A stretch of 5,150 nucleotides of DNA. It comes from Alphaproteobacteria bacterium UBA6062. Lineage in GTDB: Bacteria > Pseudomonadota > Alphaproteobacteria > Sneathiellales > Sneathiellaceae. Below, in pieces: positions 1-5,150 of the stretch. The position numbers and the translations under genes were made by a program. The notes under the pieces are model-generated. The model made no database searches. It saw only the letters and a list, made by a program, of their open reading frames with translations, and had not been told where the DNA came from. The stretch spans positions 1 through 5,150 of the forward strand of contig DIYE01000107.1 in assembly GCA_002428885.1 (NCBI GenBank), in the 5' to 3' direction. Numbering within the stretch: position 1 is the first letter of the stretch; every line of letters begins with the position of its first letter.

Positions 1-761
1 ACGGCAATATTCCGCTCAGGATCTACAAACCGGTCGACGGACCGGATACTCTCCCCGTCCTTGTCTTCTACCATGGCGGCGGCTGGGTTATCGGCAGCCG
101 GGACAGCCACGATGCGCTTTGCCGGAAAATCTGCAATCAGGGTCCGTTTCTGATTGTCTCTGTTGATTATCGTATGGGGCCGGAAGCGAAGTTCCCTGCT
201 GCCGCGGATGACGCCTATACAAGCTTGCAATGGACACACAAAAATATCTCAGCCTATGGCGGTGATGCAGATAGGATTGCGGTCGGTGGCGACAGTGCCG
301 GCGGCAACCTGAGCGCGGTTGTCTGCCAGATGGCCCGCAATAGCGGAACCGCGGCGCCAGTTTTCCAGTGGCTGATCTATCCGGCAACCAATATGGATAT
401 GTGCACGGATTCCCATCGGGATTTTGCAGAAGGGTATTTTCTCACCAAACAGCTCATGACCTGGTTTCAGGGTCATTACCTGAACGGCCCGGAGGACCAA
501 AAAAACTGGAAGGCCTCACCATTACTCGCTGAAAGCTGTGCGGACCTACCGCCGGCCTTGGTACAGACAGCCGGATTTGACCCGCTGAAAGACGAAGGCA
601 AAGCCTATTCCGACCGGTTGAACAAAGAAGGCGGACGCAGCAGCTATACGGATTATCCGGGTATGATCCACGGATTTATTAATCTGGGAGGCGCCATTGA
701 TGCCGCACAGACGGCCATTGATGAAGGCATACAATATCTTCAGAAAGCCTTTTCGCAATAA
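1..761 (+). CDS. Alpha/beta hydrolase of the HSL (family IV) esterase/lipase group, 5'-truncated by the window edge
   Basis: Likely a cytoplasmic carboxylic-ester hydrolase; the substrate cannot be read from sequence. The first complete codon is at 3, and 252 codons are visible before the TAA at 759-761. In visible numbering the oxyanion-hole motif HGGGW starts at residue 24. The nucleophile elbow GDSAGG has Ser98. The acid is Asp193 in GFDPLKDEG and the catalytic histidine is His223 in GMIHGF. These are the hallmark motifs of the hormone-sensitive-lipase family (alpha/beta hydrolase fold-3), and the full triad is present. Relatives are usually about 300-350 residues, so roughly 60-90 N-terminal residues, including the cap region and start codon, lie upstream of the window. 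No signal peptide can be judged. The gene converges on the iron-binding-protein gene, and the two share the terminator at 771-798. The family is secure; the exact enzyme activity is not. Confidence 0.93.
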   Translation, partial: GNIPLRIYKPVDGPDTLPVLVFYHGGGWVIGSRDSHDALCRKICNQGPFLIVSVDYRMGPEAKFPAAADDAYTSLQWTHKNISAYGGDADRIAVGGDSAGGNLSAVVCQMARNSGTAAPVFQWLIYPATNMDMCTDSHRDFAEGYFLTKQLMTWFQGHYLNGPEDQKNWKASPLLAESCADLPPALVQTAGFDPLKDEGKAYSDRLNKEGGRSSYTDYPGMIHGFINLGGAIDAAQTAIDEGIQYLQKAFSQ

Positions 762-770
762 AAAGGCATA

Positions 771-798
771 AAAAAGGGGCCCGCGAAGGCCCCTTTTT
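771..798. terminator. Bidirectional intrinsic terminator between convergent genes
   Basis: A perfect 11-bp inverted repeat (771-781 AAAAAGGGGCC, 788-798 GGCCCCTTTTT) encloses a 6-nt loop, CGCGAA. The GC core is six base pairs, with an A run on one side and a T run on the other, so each strand reads as hairpin plus U-tract. It starts 10 nt after the hydrolase stop codon and lies 20 nt beyond the stop of the iron-binding-protein gene on the other strand, as expected for a terminator shared by two convergent genes. Confidence 0.9.
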
Positions 799-817
799 AT
801 TTGATTTCTGAGGAAGC

Positions 818-1840
818 TTAGCGCCAGCCAACCCGATCAAAAATCTTCACGGCTTCAACCTGCTGGTCAGCAACCTTGTCAAGACCAATGGCATCCGCTT
901 TAAAATCACCCCAGCTTTTAACAGTCTTATCCAGATTAACTCCGGCTTTTACCGGATACTCATAGTTGGAAGAGGCGTAGAATTCCTGGGCCTTGTTATT
1001 GGAAAGATACTCAATCAGCTTGATTGCAGCGTCTTTGTTCTTGGCAGATTTGGTAACAGCAGCGCCGGAAATGTTCACATGCGCACCCCGGTCGCCCTGG
1101 TTTGGCCAGAACATGGCAACTTTCTTGGCAGCTTCTACCTGTGCCTGGTCTTTGCCGTTCACCATCTTACCGTAGTAGTAGGTGTTACCGACAGCGATAT
1201 CGCATTCACCGGCAGCCGCAGCTTTAATCTGATCACGATCACCGCCCTGAGGTTTACGGGCCAGGTTTGCCTTGATACCAGCCGCCCATTTTTCTGCAGC
1301 GGCAGAACCGTGATGAGCAACCAGGGAAGCCATCAAAGACTGGTTATAAACGTTGCTGGAAGACCGGATGCAAATGCGGCCTTTCCATTTCGGATCAGCA
1401 AGATCTTCGTAGGTAGACAGATCTGATGCTTTTACCCGGTCTTTGGCGTAGTAAATAACGCGGCTACGAACCGTCAGGCCATACCAGACGCCTTCCGGAT
1501 CCCGATACTGAGCCGGAATATTTTTAGTCAGCGTATCAGAAGAGATCGGCTGCAGAACACCAGCCTGTTTGTGAGCCATCAGGCGGCTGATATCGACCGT
1601 CAGAATGGCATCAGCAGGGCTGTTCATGCCTTCTGATTTCAGACGCTCCAGCATGCCTTTCTTGGCAAACACGACATTAACCTTGATGCCGGTGTCTTTT
1701 TCGAAATCATCCAGGATCGGCCGGATGAGCTTTTCCTGACGATAGGAGTAAAGGTTCACTTCCTTTGCATAGGCGACAGCCGTCGCAGAAAGCCCTGTAA
1801 CTGCAGCAGAAGCAGCCAGAATAAAAGCTGAAAGGCGCAT
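818..1840 (-). CDS. fbpA: Periplasmic ferric-iron-binding protein of an Fe(III) ABC transporter (FbpA/FutA/IdiA type)
   Basis: A 340-residue secreted solute-binding protein that should capture Fe(III) in the periplasm and deliver it to an FbpB/FbpC-type permease. Residues 1-25 look like a Sec signal peptide (Arg2, hydrophobic Ala-rich core, AYA cleavage site before Lys26). The mature start, VNLYSYRQE (Tyr31, Tyr33), is typical of the FutA-like clade. The motif SSSNVYNQS (Tyr165) and the tyrosine cluster GNTYYYGKM (221-223) supply the phenolate iron ligands known for this family. Cys157 and Cys213 may form a disulfide. The length is normal. The ATG at 1840 has a good Shine-Dalgarno GAGGG at 1848-1852, 7 nt away. 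No permease or ATPase gene is adjacent. Terminators lie on both sides, so it is probably transcribed alone, and a Fur-like box upstream suggests induction under iron limitation. The symbol is by family resemblance; futA or idiA would be alternatives. Confidence 0.93.
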   Translation of the reverse strand: MRLSAFILAASAAVTGLSATAVAYAKEVNLYSYRQEKLIRPILDDFEKDTGIKVNVVFAKKGMLERLKSEGMNSPADAILTVDISRLMAHKQAGVLQPISSDTLTKNIPAQYRDPEGVWYGLTVRSRVIYYAKDRVKASDLSTYEDLADPKWKGRICIRSSSNVYNQSLMASLVAHHGSAAAEKWAAGIKANLARKPQGGDRDQIKAAAAGECDIAVGNTYYYGKMVNGKDQAQVEAAKKVAMFWPNQGDRGAHVNISGAAVTKSAKNKDAAIKLIEYLSNNKAQEFYASSNYEYPVKAGVNLDKTVKSWGDFKADAIGLDKVADQQVEAVKIFDRVGWR

Positions 1841-1862
1841 AAGATATCCCTCGAATGTTATT

Positions 1863-1881
1863 AGGAATGATTATCAACAAG
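1863..1881 (-). promoter_or_regulatory. Putative Fur box upstream of the iron-binding-protein gene
   Basis: Read on the - strand, the core TTGATAATCATT (1877-1866) matches 11 of 12 positions of the central part of the classical 19-bp Fur consensus, GATAATGATAATCATTATC. Over the full 19-bp window I count 12 matches, with the outer ends poorly conserved. It lies 23-41 nt upstream of the start codon of a ferric-iron-binding-protein gene, where iron-dependent repression by Fur is expected. The match is by eye. An Irr- or RirA-type regulator, used by some alphaproteobacteria, cannot be excluded. Confidence 0.6.
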
Positions 1882-1884
1882 AAC

Positions 1885-1913
1885 TGAATAACATCACTAA
1901 TATACGATAGCAA
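1885..1913 (-). promoter_or_regulatory. Candidate sigma-70-type promoter for the iron-binding-protein gene
   Basis: On the - strand, TTGCTA (1913-1908, 4 of 6 to TTGACA) is followed after exactly 17 nt by TATTCA (1890-1885, 3 of 6 to TATAAT). This would place the transcription start near 1878, inside the Fur-like box, a geometry suited to repression. A better-looking -10 hexamer, TATATT (1904-1899), lies slightly upstream but has no recognisable -35. The region is AT-rich and surely holds the promoter; the exact hexamers are tentative. Confidence 0.35.
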
Positions 1914-1940
1914 CCGAATATGGATTTCTTAATCAGCAAA

Positions 1941-1970
1941 AAAAAGTAAAAAAGGGCAGAAAACTGCCCT
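1941..1970 (-). terminator. Intrinsic terminator of the aminotransferase-ald operon
   Basis: On the - strand, a hairpin with 7-bp arms (AGGGCAG at 1970-1964, CTGCCCT at 1959-1953) and a TTTT loop is followed by a long T-rich tract interrupted only once (1952-1937, TTTTTACTTTTTTTT). It starts 24 nt beyond the alanine dehydrogenase stop codon, so it ends that operon and separates it from the downstream iron-binding-protein gene on the same strand. The + strand reading has a weaker tail (CTTTTATT). Confidence 0.88.
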
Positions 1971-1993
1971 CTTTTATTCGCCCACTTACAACA

Positions 1994-3112
1994 TTAGGCA
2001 GCCAGAGCGTCCGCAACCGGTTGATAAGCAAGATTGAGATCCCGTGCGACAGCTTCATTGGTCAACTTTCCGTGATGAACATTAAGCCCTTCCCGAAGAT
2101 ACGGATCGTCTTTCAACGCCTGCCTGTATCCTTTATTGGCCAATGCAATCGTGAAAGGCATGGTCGCGTTATTGAGGGCGAAAGTCGACGTTCTGGCAAC
2201 ACCGCCCGGCATATTGGCAACGCAATAATGAACGACGCTCTCAACCTCGAAGGTCGGTTCCAGATGTGTCGTTGCTTTTGACGTTTCAAAGCAACCGCCC
2301 TGATCAATCGCCACATCCACAACAACAGCCCCGTTTTTCATCTTCTTAAGATGATCGGTGTTTACCAGTTTTGGTGCTGCTGCCCCCGGGATAAGGACGG
2401 CACCGATCACCAGATCCGCCTTGCTGACATATTCATCCACGGTATCCGTATTGGAATAAATCGTTTTAAGCTGCGGACCATAGAGACCATCCAGCTCACC
2501 CAGCCGGGCAATTGAGTTATCCAGAACCGTTACGTTAGCCCCGAGGCCCATGGCCATGCGGGCAGCATTGATGCCGACAACACCGCCGCCCAGAACAACC
2601 ACTTCGGCTGCGGGAACACCGGGAACACCGCCCAGCAGGATCCCTTCACCGCCCTGGCGCATCTCCAGACAATGGGCGCCGGCCTGAATGGACATGCGCC
2701 CGGCCACTTCGCTCATCGGTGCCAGAAGCGGCAGACCACCCCGCGGGCTGGTAACCGTTTCATAAGCGATAGCAACGCACCCTGATTTCAGCAATGCTTC
2801 TGTCTGCTGCGGATCGGGTGCCAGGTGCAGATAGGTAAAGAGCAGTTGTCCTTCGCGTAGCATCACACACTCATTCGGTTGCGGCTCCTTAACTTTGACG
2901 ATCATATCGGCCCGCTTGAAGATTTCTTCAGGCGTATCAACAATCGTAGCTCCCGCCTTGACATAATCATCATTGCTCAAACCAATCTTGAGGCCACCGT
3001 CCTTCTGAACGATAACCTCGTGACCGTTGGCAACCGCCTCACGCACTGCCGCTGGTGTCATCCCGATACGAGATTCCAGTGTCTTAATTTCCGCCGGAAC
3101 ACCTATTAACAT
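1994..3112 (-). CDS. ald: Alanine dehydrogenase (NAD-dependent)
   Basis: Catalyses the reversible oxidative deamination of L-alanine to pyruvate, ammonium and NADH in the cytoplasm. The 372-residue length is normal for the family. Known active-site positions are in register: Arg15 (ESRIGMTP) and Lys75 (KVKEP), which bind pyruvate/alanine, and the catalytic His96 (YLHLAPD) and Asp270 (DVAIDQGG). The Rossmann nucleotide loop is GGGVVG (175-180), and the acidic Asp198 at the end of the next strand fits NAD rather than NADP. The C-terminal VANMPGGVARTST motif is also typical. The ATG at 3112 has the strong Shine-Dalgarno AGGAG at 3120-3124, 7 nt away. It lies 26 bp downstream of the aminotransferase stop codon on the same strand, with no room for a promoter, and is followed by a terminator, so it is the last gene of a two-gene operon. 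Likely role: to regenerate the pyruvate used by the aminotransferase. Confidence 0.97.
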   Translation of the reverse strand: MLIGVPAEIKTLESRIGMTPAAVREAVANGHEVIVQKDGGLKIGLSNDDYVKAGATIVDTPEEIFKRADMIVKVKEPQPNECVMLREGQLLFTYLHLAPDPQQTEALLKSGCVAIAYETVTSPRGGLPLLAPMSEVAGRMSIQAGAHCLEMRQGGEGILLGGVPGVPAAEVVVLGGGVVGINAARMAMGLGANVTVLDNSIARLGELDGLYGPQLKTIYSNTDTVDEYVSKADLVIGAVLIPGAAAPKLVNTDHLKKMKNGAVVVDVAIDQGGCFETSKATTHLEPTFEVESVVHYCVANMPGGVARTSTFALNNATMPFTIALANKGYRQALKDDPYLREGLNVHHGKLTNEAVARDLNLAYQPVADALAA

Positions 3113-3138
3113 CTAATGTCTCCTGAAGTTTAAAAAGA

Positions 3139-4467
3139 TCAGTCCAGCTCACTCAGAACAGACCGTATGGTGTCAAAGATTTGATCAATATGCTCTTTCT
3201 CGATGATAAGCGGTGGTGACAATGCGATAATGTCACCTGTCGTCCGAATGAGGACACCTTTCTCATAACATTTCAGGAAGGCATCAAAAGCCCGGGCGGT
3301 TGGCTTCCCGGGGATCGGCTCCAGCTCAATTGCGCCAATCAGTCCTAAATTCCGAAGATCCGTCACATGCGGGCAGCCTTTCAAGGAATGCAATGCATCT
3401 TCCCAATAGCCGGCGAGATCATTGGCCCGCTCGAACAAGCTGTCTTCCTGATAGCAGTCCAGCGCCGCCAGACCTGCAGCAGCAGCTACCGGATGGCCGG
3501 AATACGTGTAGCCGTGGAACAGCTCGATCATATTATCCGGGCCGGTCATAAAGGTATCATAGATATCCTTTGTACAAACCACACCCCCCATCGGGATCGT
3601 GCCGCCCGTCAGCCCTTTGGCCATGGTGATCAGATCAGGCTTTACATCAAAATACTCGGTGGCAAAAGAGGCGCCAAGCCGTCCGAAACCGGTAATCACT
3701 TCATCAAAGATCAGCAGAATACCGTGCTTGTCACAAATCTTGCGCAGCCGTTCCAGGTATCCTTTGGGCGGCATAATCACACCGGTGGAACCGGCGACCG
3801 GCTCGACAATAACGGCGGCGATATTGGAAGCGTCATGCAAAGTGACCAGCTTTTCAAGCTCATCCGCCAGTTCTGTCCCATATTCCGGGAGGCCCCGGGT
3901 ATACGCATTTTTCTCAGGCAAGTGGGTGTGGGACAAATGATCAGCACCAGCCAGCAAGGGACCGAATGTCTTGCGGTTTGCGACGATGCCGCCGACCGTG
4001 ATGCCGCCAAAACCAACACCATGGTAGCCGCGTTCACGCCCGATGAAGCGGGTCCGCGTGCCTTCTCCGCGCGCCCGGTGATAAGCAAGAGCGATTTTTA
4101 GAGCCGTATCAACGGATTCCGATCCGGAATTCGTGAAAAACACATGGTCCAGACCGTTCGGCAACATCGCGGAAACGCGAGCTGCCAGTTCAAAGACTTT
4201 TGGATGGCCCATCTGGAAAGCAGGCGCATAATCCATCTCCGAAATCTGGTTGCTGACAGCTTCAACGACCCGCGGATCCGAATGACCGGCATTGCAGCAC
4301 CATAGACCAGCGGTACCGTCCAGAACCTTTCCGCCTTCCGCATTGGTGTAATGCATCCCTTTTGCACTAACCAGCATGCGCGGGTTGGATTTGAACTGGC
4401 GGTTTGCCGTAAACGGCATCCAGAACGCATCCAGATTGTTGGGAACAGAGCTCGATGATGATGACAT
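3139..4467 (-). CDS. bauA: Omega-amino acid (beta-alanine):pyruvate aminotransferase, class III PLP enzyme
   Basis: A 442-residue PLP-dependent fold-type I transaminase. Family knowledge: it transfers the terminal amino group of beta-alanine or other omega-amino acids and amines to pyruvate, giving a semialdehyde (or aldehyde) and L-alanine. Visible motifs: FWMPFTANRQF (15-25), GTAGLWC (51-57, with Trp56), the PLP-phosphate loop NSGSES (113-118), Tyr148 in GYHG stacking on PLP, Asp255 in FDEVITGFGR, the Schiff-base lysine Lys284 in AKGLTGG, FHGYTYSGHP (317-326) and the carboxylate-binding Arg408 in LIRTTGD. These fit the Pseudomonas OAPT/BauA type more closely than GabT or BioA. An ATG at 4524 is in frame but lacks a ribosome site; the start at 4467 follows GGGAGG. 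The N-terminus carries six consecutive serines. The gene is co-transcribed with ald and divergent from a PuuR-like regulator. The preferred amine donor (beta-alanine, GABA, taurine or a polyamine) is not fixed by sequence. Confidence 0.94.
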   Translation of the reverse strand: MSSSSSSVPNNLDAFWMPFTANRQFKSNPRMLVSAKGMHYTNAEGGKVLDGTAGLWCCNAGHSDPRVVEAVSNQISEMDYAPAFQMGHPKVFELAARVSAMLPNGLDHVFFTNSGSESVDTALKIALAYHRARGEGTRTRFIGRERGYHGVGFGGITVGGIVANRKTFGPLLAGADHLSHTHLPEKNAYTRGLPEYGTELADELEKLVTLHDASNIAAVIVEPVAGSTGVIMPPKGYLERLRKICDKHGILLIFDEVITGFGRLGASFATEYFDVKPDLITMAKGLTGGTIPMGGVVCTKDIYDTFMTGPDNMIELFHGYTYSGHPVAAAAGLAALDCYQEDSLFERANDLAGYWEDALHSLKGCPHVTDLRNLGLIGAIELEPIPGKPTARAFDAFLKCYEKGVLIRTTGDIIALSPPLIIEKEHIDQIFDTIRSVLSELD

Positions 4468-4472
4468 TTTTT

Positions 4473-4478
4473 CCTCCC
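4473..4478 (-). promoter_or_regulatory. Ribosome binding site that fixes the aminotransferase start
   Basis: GGGAGG on the - strand, 5 nt before the ATG at 4467-4465. The reading frame stays open upstream with ATGs at 4494 and 4524, but neither has a purine-rich site ahead of it. The added 19 residues have no counterpart in the family, whose conserved block starts near FWMPFT. This supports 442 rather than 461 residues. Confidence 0.85.
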
Positions 4479-4560
4479 GAATGAATGTTGGCATGAACGG
4501 TATCAGCCGTCTCTGCGGGGACAAGAGAAAAAAACAATCCAGGAAAACTGCGATTTACGG

Positions 4561-4589
4561 CTTTCAATCCTGATTTCCATGTTTAAAAT
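4561..4589 (+). promoter_or_regulatory. Candidate promoter of the XRE-cupin regulator gene
   Basis: A TAAAAT hexamer (4584-4589, 5 of 6 to TATAAT) lies 33 nt before the regulator start codon. A weak -35, CTTTCA (4561-4566), sits 17 nt upstream of it. The -10 falls inside the inverted repeat at 4580-4597, so protein bound there would block this promoter. The -10 is reasonable; the -35 is poor. Confidence 0.35.
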
Positions 4590-4597
4590 GCTAAACA
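4580..4597. promoter_or_regulatory. Inverted-repeat candidate operator in the divergent intergenic region
   Basis: The arms TGTTTA (4580-4585) and TAAACA (4592-4597) are exact reverse complements separated by six bases (AAATGC), an 18-bp symmetric site. It sits in the 155-bp region between the divergent aminotransferase operon and the XRE-cupin regulator, 25 nt before the regulator ATG, and overlaps candidate -10 elements on both strands. Dimeric XRE-family repressors typically bind sites of this size and symmetry. That this regulator binds here is inference; I found no second copy in the window. Confidence 0.5.
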
Positions 4598-4611
4598 CGA
4601 ACCAGAATCAA
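4583..4611 (-). promoter_or_regulatory. Candidate promoter of the aminotransferase-ald operon
   Basis: On the - strand, TTGATT (4611-4606, 4 of 6 to TTGACA) is followed after 17 nt by TTTTAA (4588-4583, only 3 of 6 to TATAAT). The start would fall near 4576, giving a leader of about 110 nt. The -10 overlaps the inverted repeat at 4580-4597. The hexamers are weak, and the true promoter could lie nearer the gene. Confidence 0.25.
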
Positions 4612-4622
4612 ACAGGTGATAT

Positions 4623-5150
4623 ATGGATATCGATATCGGGGCCCGGTTACGGTCTTTGCGCGTTCAGCACGGCCTTTCCCAGCGGGAACTGGCGAAAAGG
4701 GCAGGTGTCACAAACGGCACCATCTCGATGATTGAACAGAACAGGACGAGCCCGTCGGTCGGCTCCCTGAAAAAGGTCCTCGACGGGTTTCCCATTCCCA
4801 TGTCCGACTTTTTCGCCAATGATTTTTCCTCTCGCCGCAAGATCTTTTATTCCGAAGAGGAACTGACCCGCATTTCCGAAGGCAAAATTCAGTATAAACA
4901 GATCGGCCGCGATCTTACAGGCAAGGCACTTCAGGTTCTTCATGAAACCTATGCCCCCGGCGCTGATACCGGCCGCAATATGCTCAGTCACCAGGGAGAG
5001 GAAGCCGGCATTGTCGTCAAAGGCAAGTTCGAGGTTACGGTCGGGACGGAGAAAAAGATCCTCAAAGCGGGCGATGCCTTCTATTTTGAAAGCCACCACC
5101 CCCACCGCTTCCGCTGTATCGGTGACGAGGAAGCCATTGTGGTTTCCGCC
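4623..5150 (+). CDS. PuuR-like XRE-family regulator with C-terminal cupin domain, 3'-truncated by the window edge
   Basis: A DNA-binding regulator; 176 codons are visible and the frame is open to the window end. The start at ATG 4623 follows AGGTGA (4614-4619) with a short 3-nt gap. Residues 6-64 form an XRE/HTH_3 domain (LRSLRVQHGLSQRELAKRAG, recognition helix around 31-39, then IEQNRTSPSVGSL). Residues ~104-176 form a cupin_2 barrel, with HQGEEAGIVVKG (123-134) as the first cupin motif and GDAFYF...HHPHRF (150-163) as the second. The architecture and the segments ETYAPGADTG, HQGEE and IEQNRTSP closely resemble E. coli PuuR, the putrescine-pathway repressor of about 185 residues, so only a few to some tens of residues should be missing. 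It is divergent from the aminotransferase-ald operon and probably regulates it and itself. The ligand is unknown; a polyamine- or omega-amino-acid-related inducer is inferred from family and neighbours. Confidence 0.92.
   Translation, partial: MDIDIGARLRSLRVQHGLSQRELAKRAGVTNGTISMIEQNRTSPSVGSLKKVLDGFPIPMSDFFANDFSSRRKIFYSEEELTRISEGKIQYKQIGRDLTGKALQVLHETYAPGADTGRNMLSHQGEEAGIVVKGKFEVTVGTEKKILKAGDAFYFESHHPHRFRCIGDEEAIVVSA

Noticed and set aside
1079..1426. + strand open frame of 115 codons antisense to the iron-binding-protein gene
   Set aside because: It is a shadow of the conserved - strand gene; the translation has no recognisable domain.
3367..4101. Long + strand open frame (244 codons) antisense to the aminotransferase gene
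   Set aside because: It lies wholly inside a well-supported conserved gene on the other strand, encodes no recognisable family and has no convincing ribosome site. Its openness follows from the codon use of the real gene.
4446..4464. Serine-run repeat (TCA TCA TCA TCG AGC TCT) at the aminotransferase N-terminus as a phase-variable repeat
   Set aside because: Only three identical trinucleotides are present, and length changes would keep the frame, so on/off switching is not expected. A flexible N-terminal tail is a simpler reading.
4468..4524. 19-residue N-terminal extension of the aminotransferase
   Set aside because: There is no ribosome site before the ATGs at 4524 or 4494, while GGGAGG precedes the ATG at 4467. 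The extension has no family counterpart.
4535..4570. Two CAATCC direct repeats 30 bp apart in the divergent intergenic region
   Set aside because: Six-base repeats at this distance occur readily by chance, and the flanking bases do not extend the match.
4647..5105. - strand open frame of 152 codons at the right edge
   Set aside because: It is the antisense of the XRE-cupin regulator, whose + strand translation has clear HTH and cupin motifs.

Overview
The window comes from a bacterial chromosome of moderate GC content. The protein families, Gram-negative export signal, Shine-Dalgarno sites and intrinsic terminators suggest a proteobacterium. An alphaproteobacterium (a marine Rhodospirillales/Sneathiellales-like lineage) is my best guess, but that rests on overall protein character and not on any marker gene. 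There are five protein genes, two of them cut by the window edges. No RNA genes, mobile elements, CRISPR arrays or prophage features were found.

Layout, left to right. (1) 1-761, + strand: the C-terminal ~250 residues of an HSL-type (family IV) alpha/beta hydrolase. (2) 771-798: a perfect 11-bp hairpin flanked by A and T runs, serving as a shared bidirectional terminator for this gene and the convergent next one. (3) 818-1840, - strand: an exported FbpA/FutA-type ferric-iron-binding protein, preceded by a Fur-box-like site at 1863-1881. It appears to be a single-gene, iron-regulated unit with no permease or ATPase gene beside it. (4) 1941-1970: a - strand terminator closing the next unit. (5) 3139-4467 and 1994-3112, - strand: a two-gene operon, an omega-amino acid (beta-alanine type):pyruvate aminotransferase followed after 26 bp by alanine dehydrogenase. 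(6) 4468-4622: a divergent intergenic region with a TGTTTA-N6-TAAACA inverted repeat. (7) 4623 to the right edge, + strand: a PuuR-like XRE helix-turn-helix plus cupin regulator, cut at the edge after 176 codons.

The most coherent biological unit is the right half. The aminotransferase would move an amino group from an omega-amino acid or amine to pyruvate, giving L-alanine. Alanine dehydrogenase would then convert the alanine back to pyruvate with release of ammonium and NADH. Together they form a pyruvate/alanine-recycled deamination module. The divergent PuuR-like regulator is the natural candidate to control it through the inverted repeat between the two transcription units, and its family suggests a polyamine-, GABA- or beta-alanine-like inducer. 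All members belong to known families. I see no clearly undescribed system; what is noteworthy is the pairing of the parts and the predicted operator.
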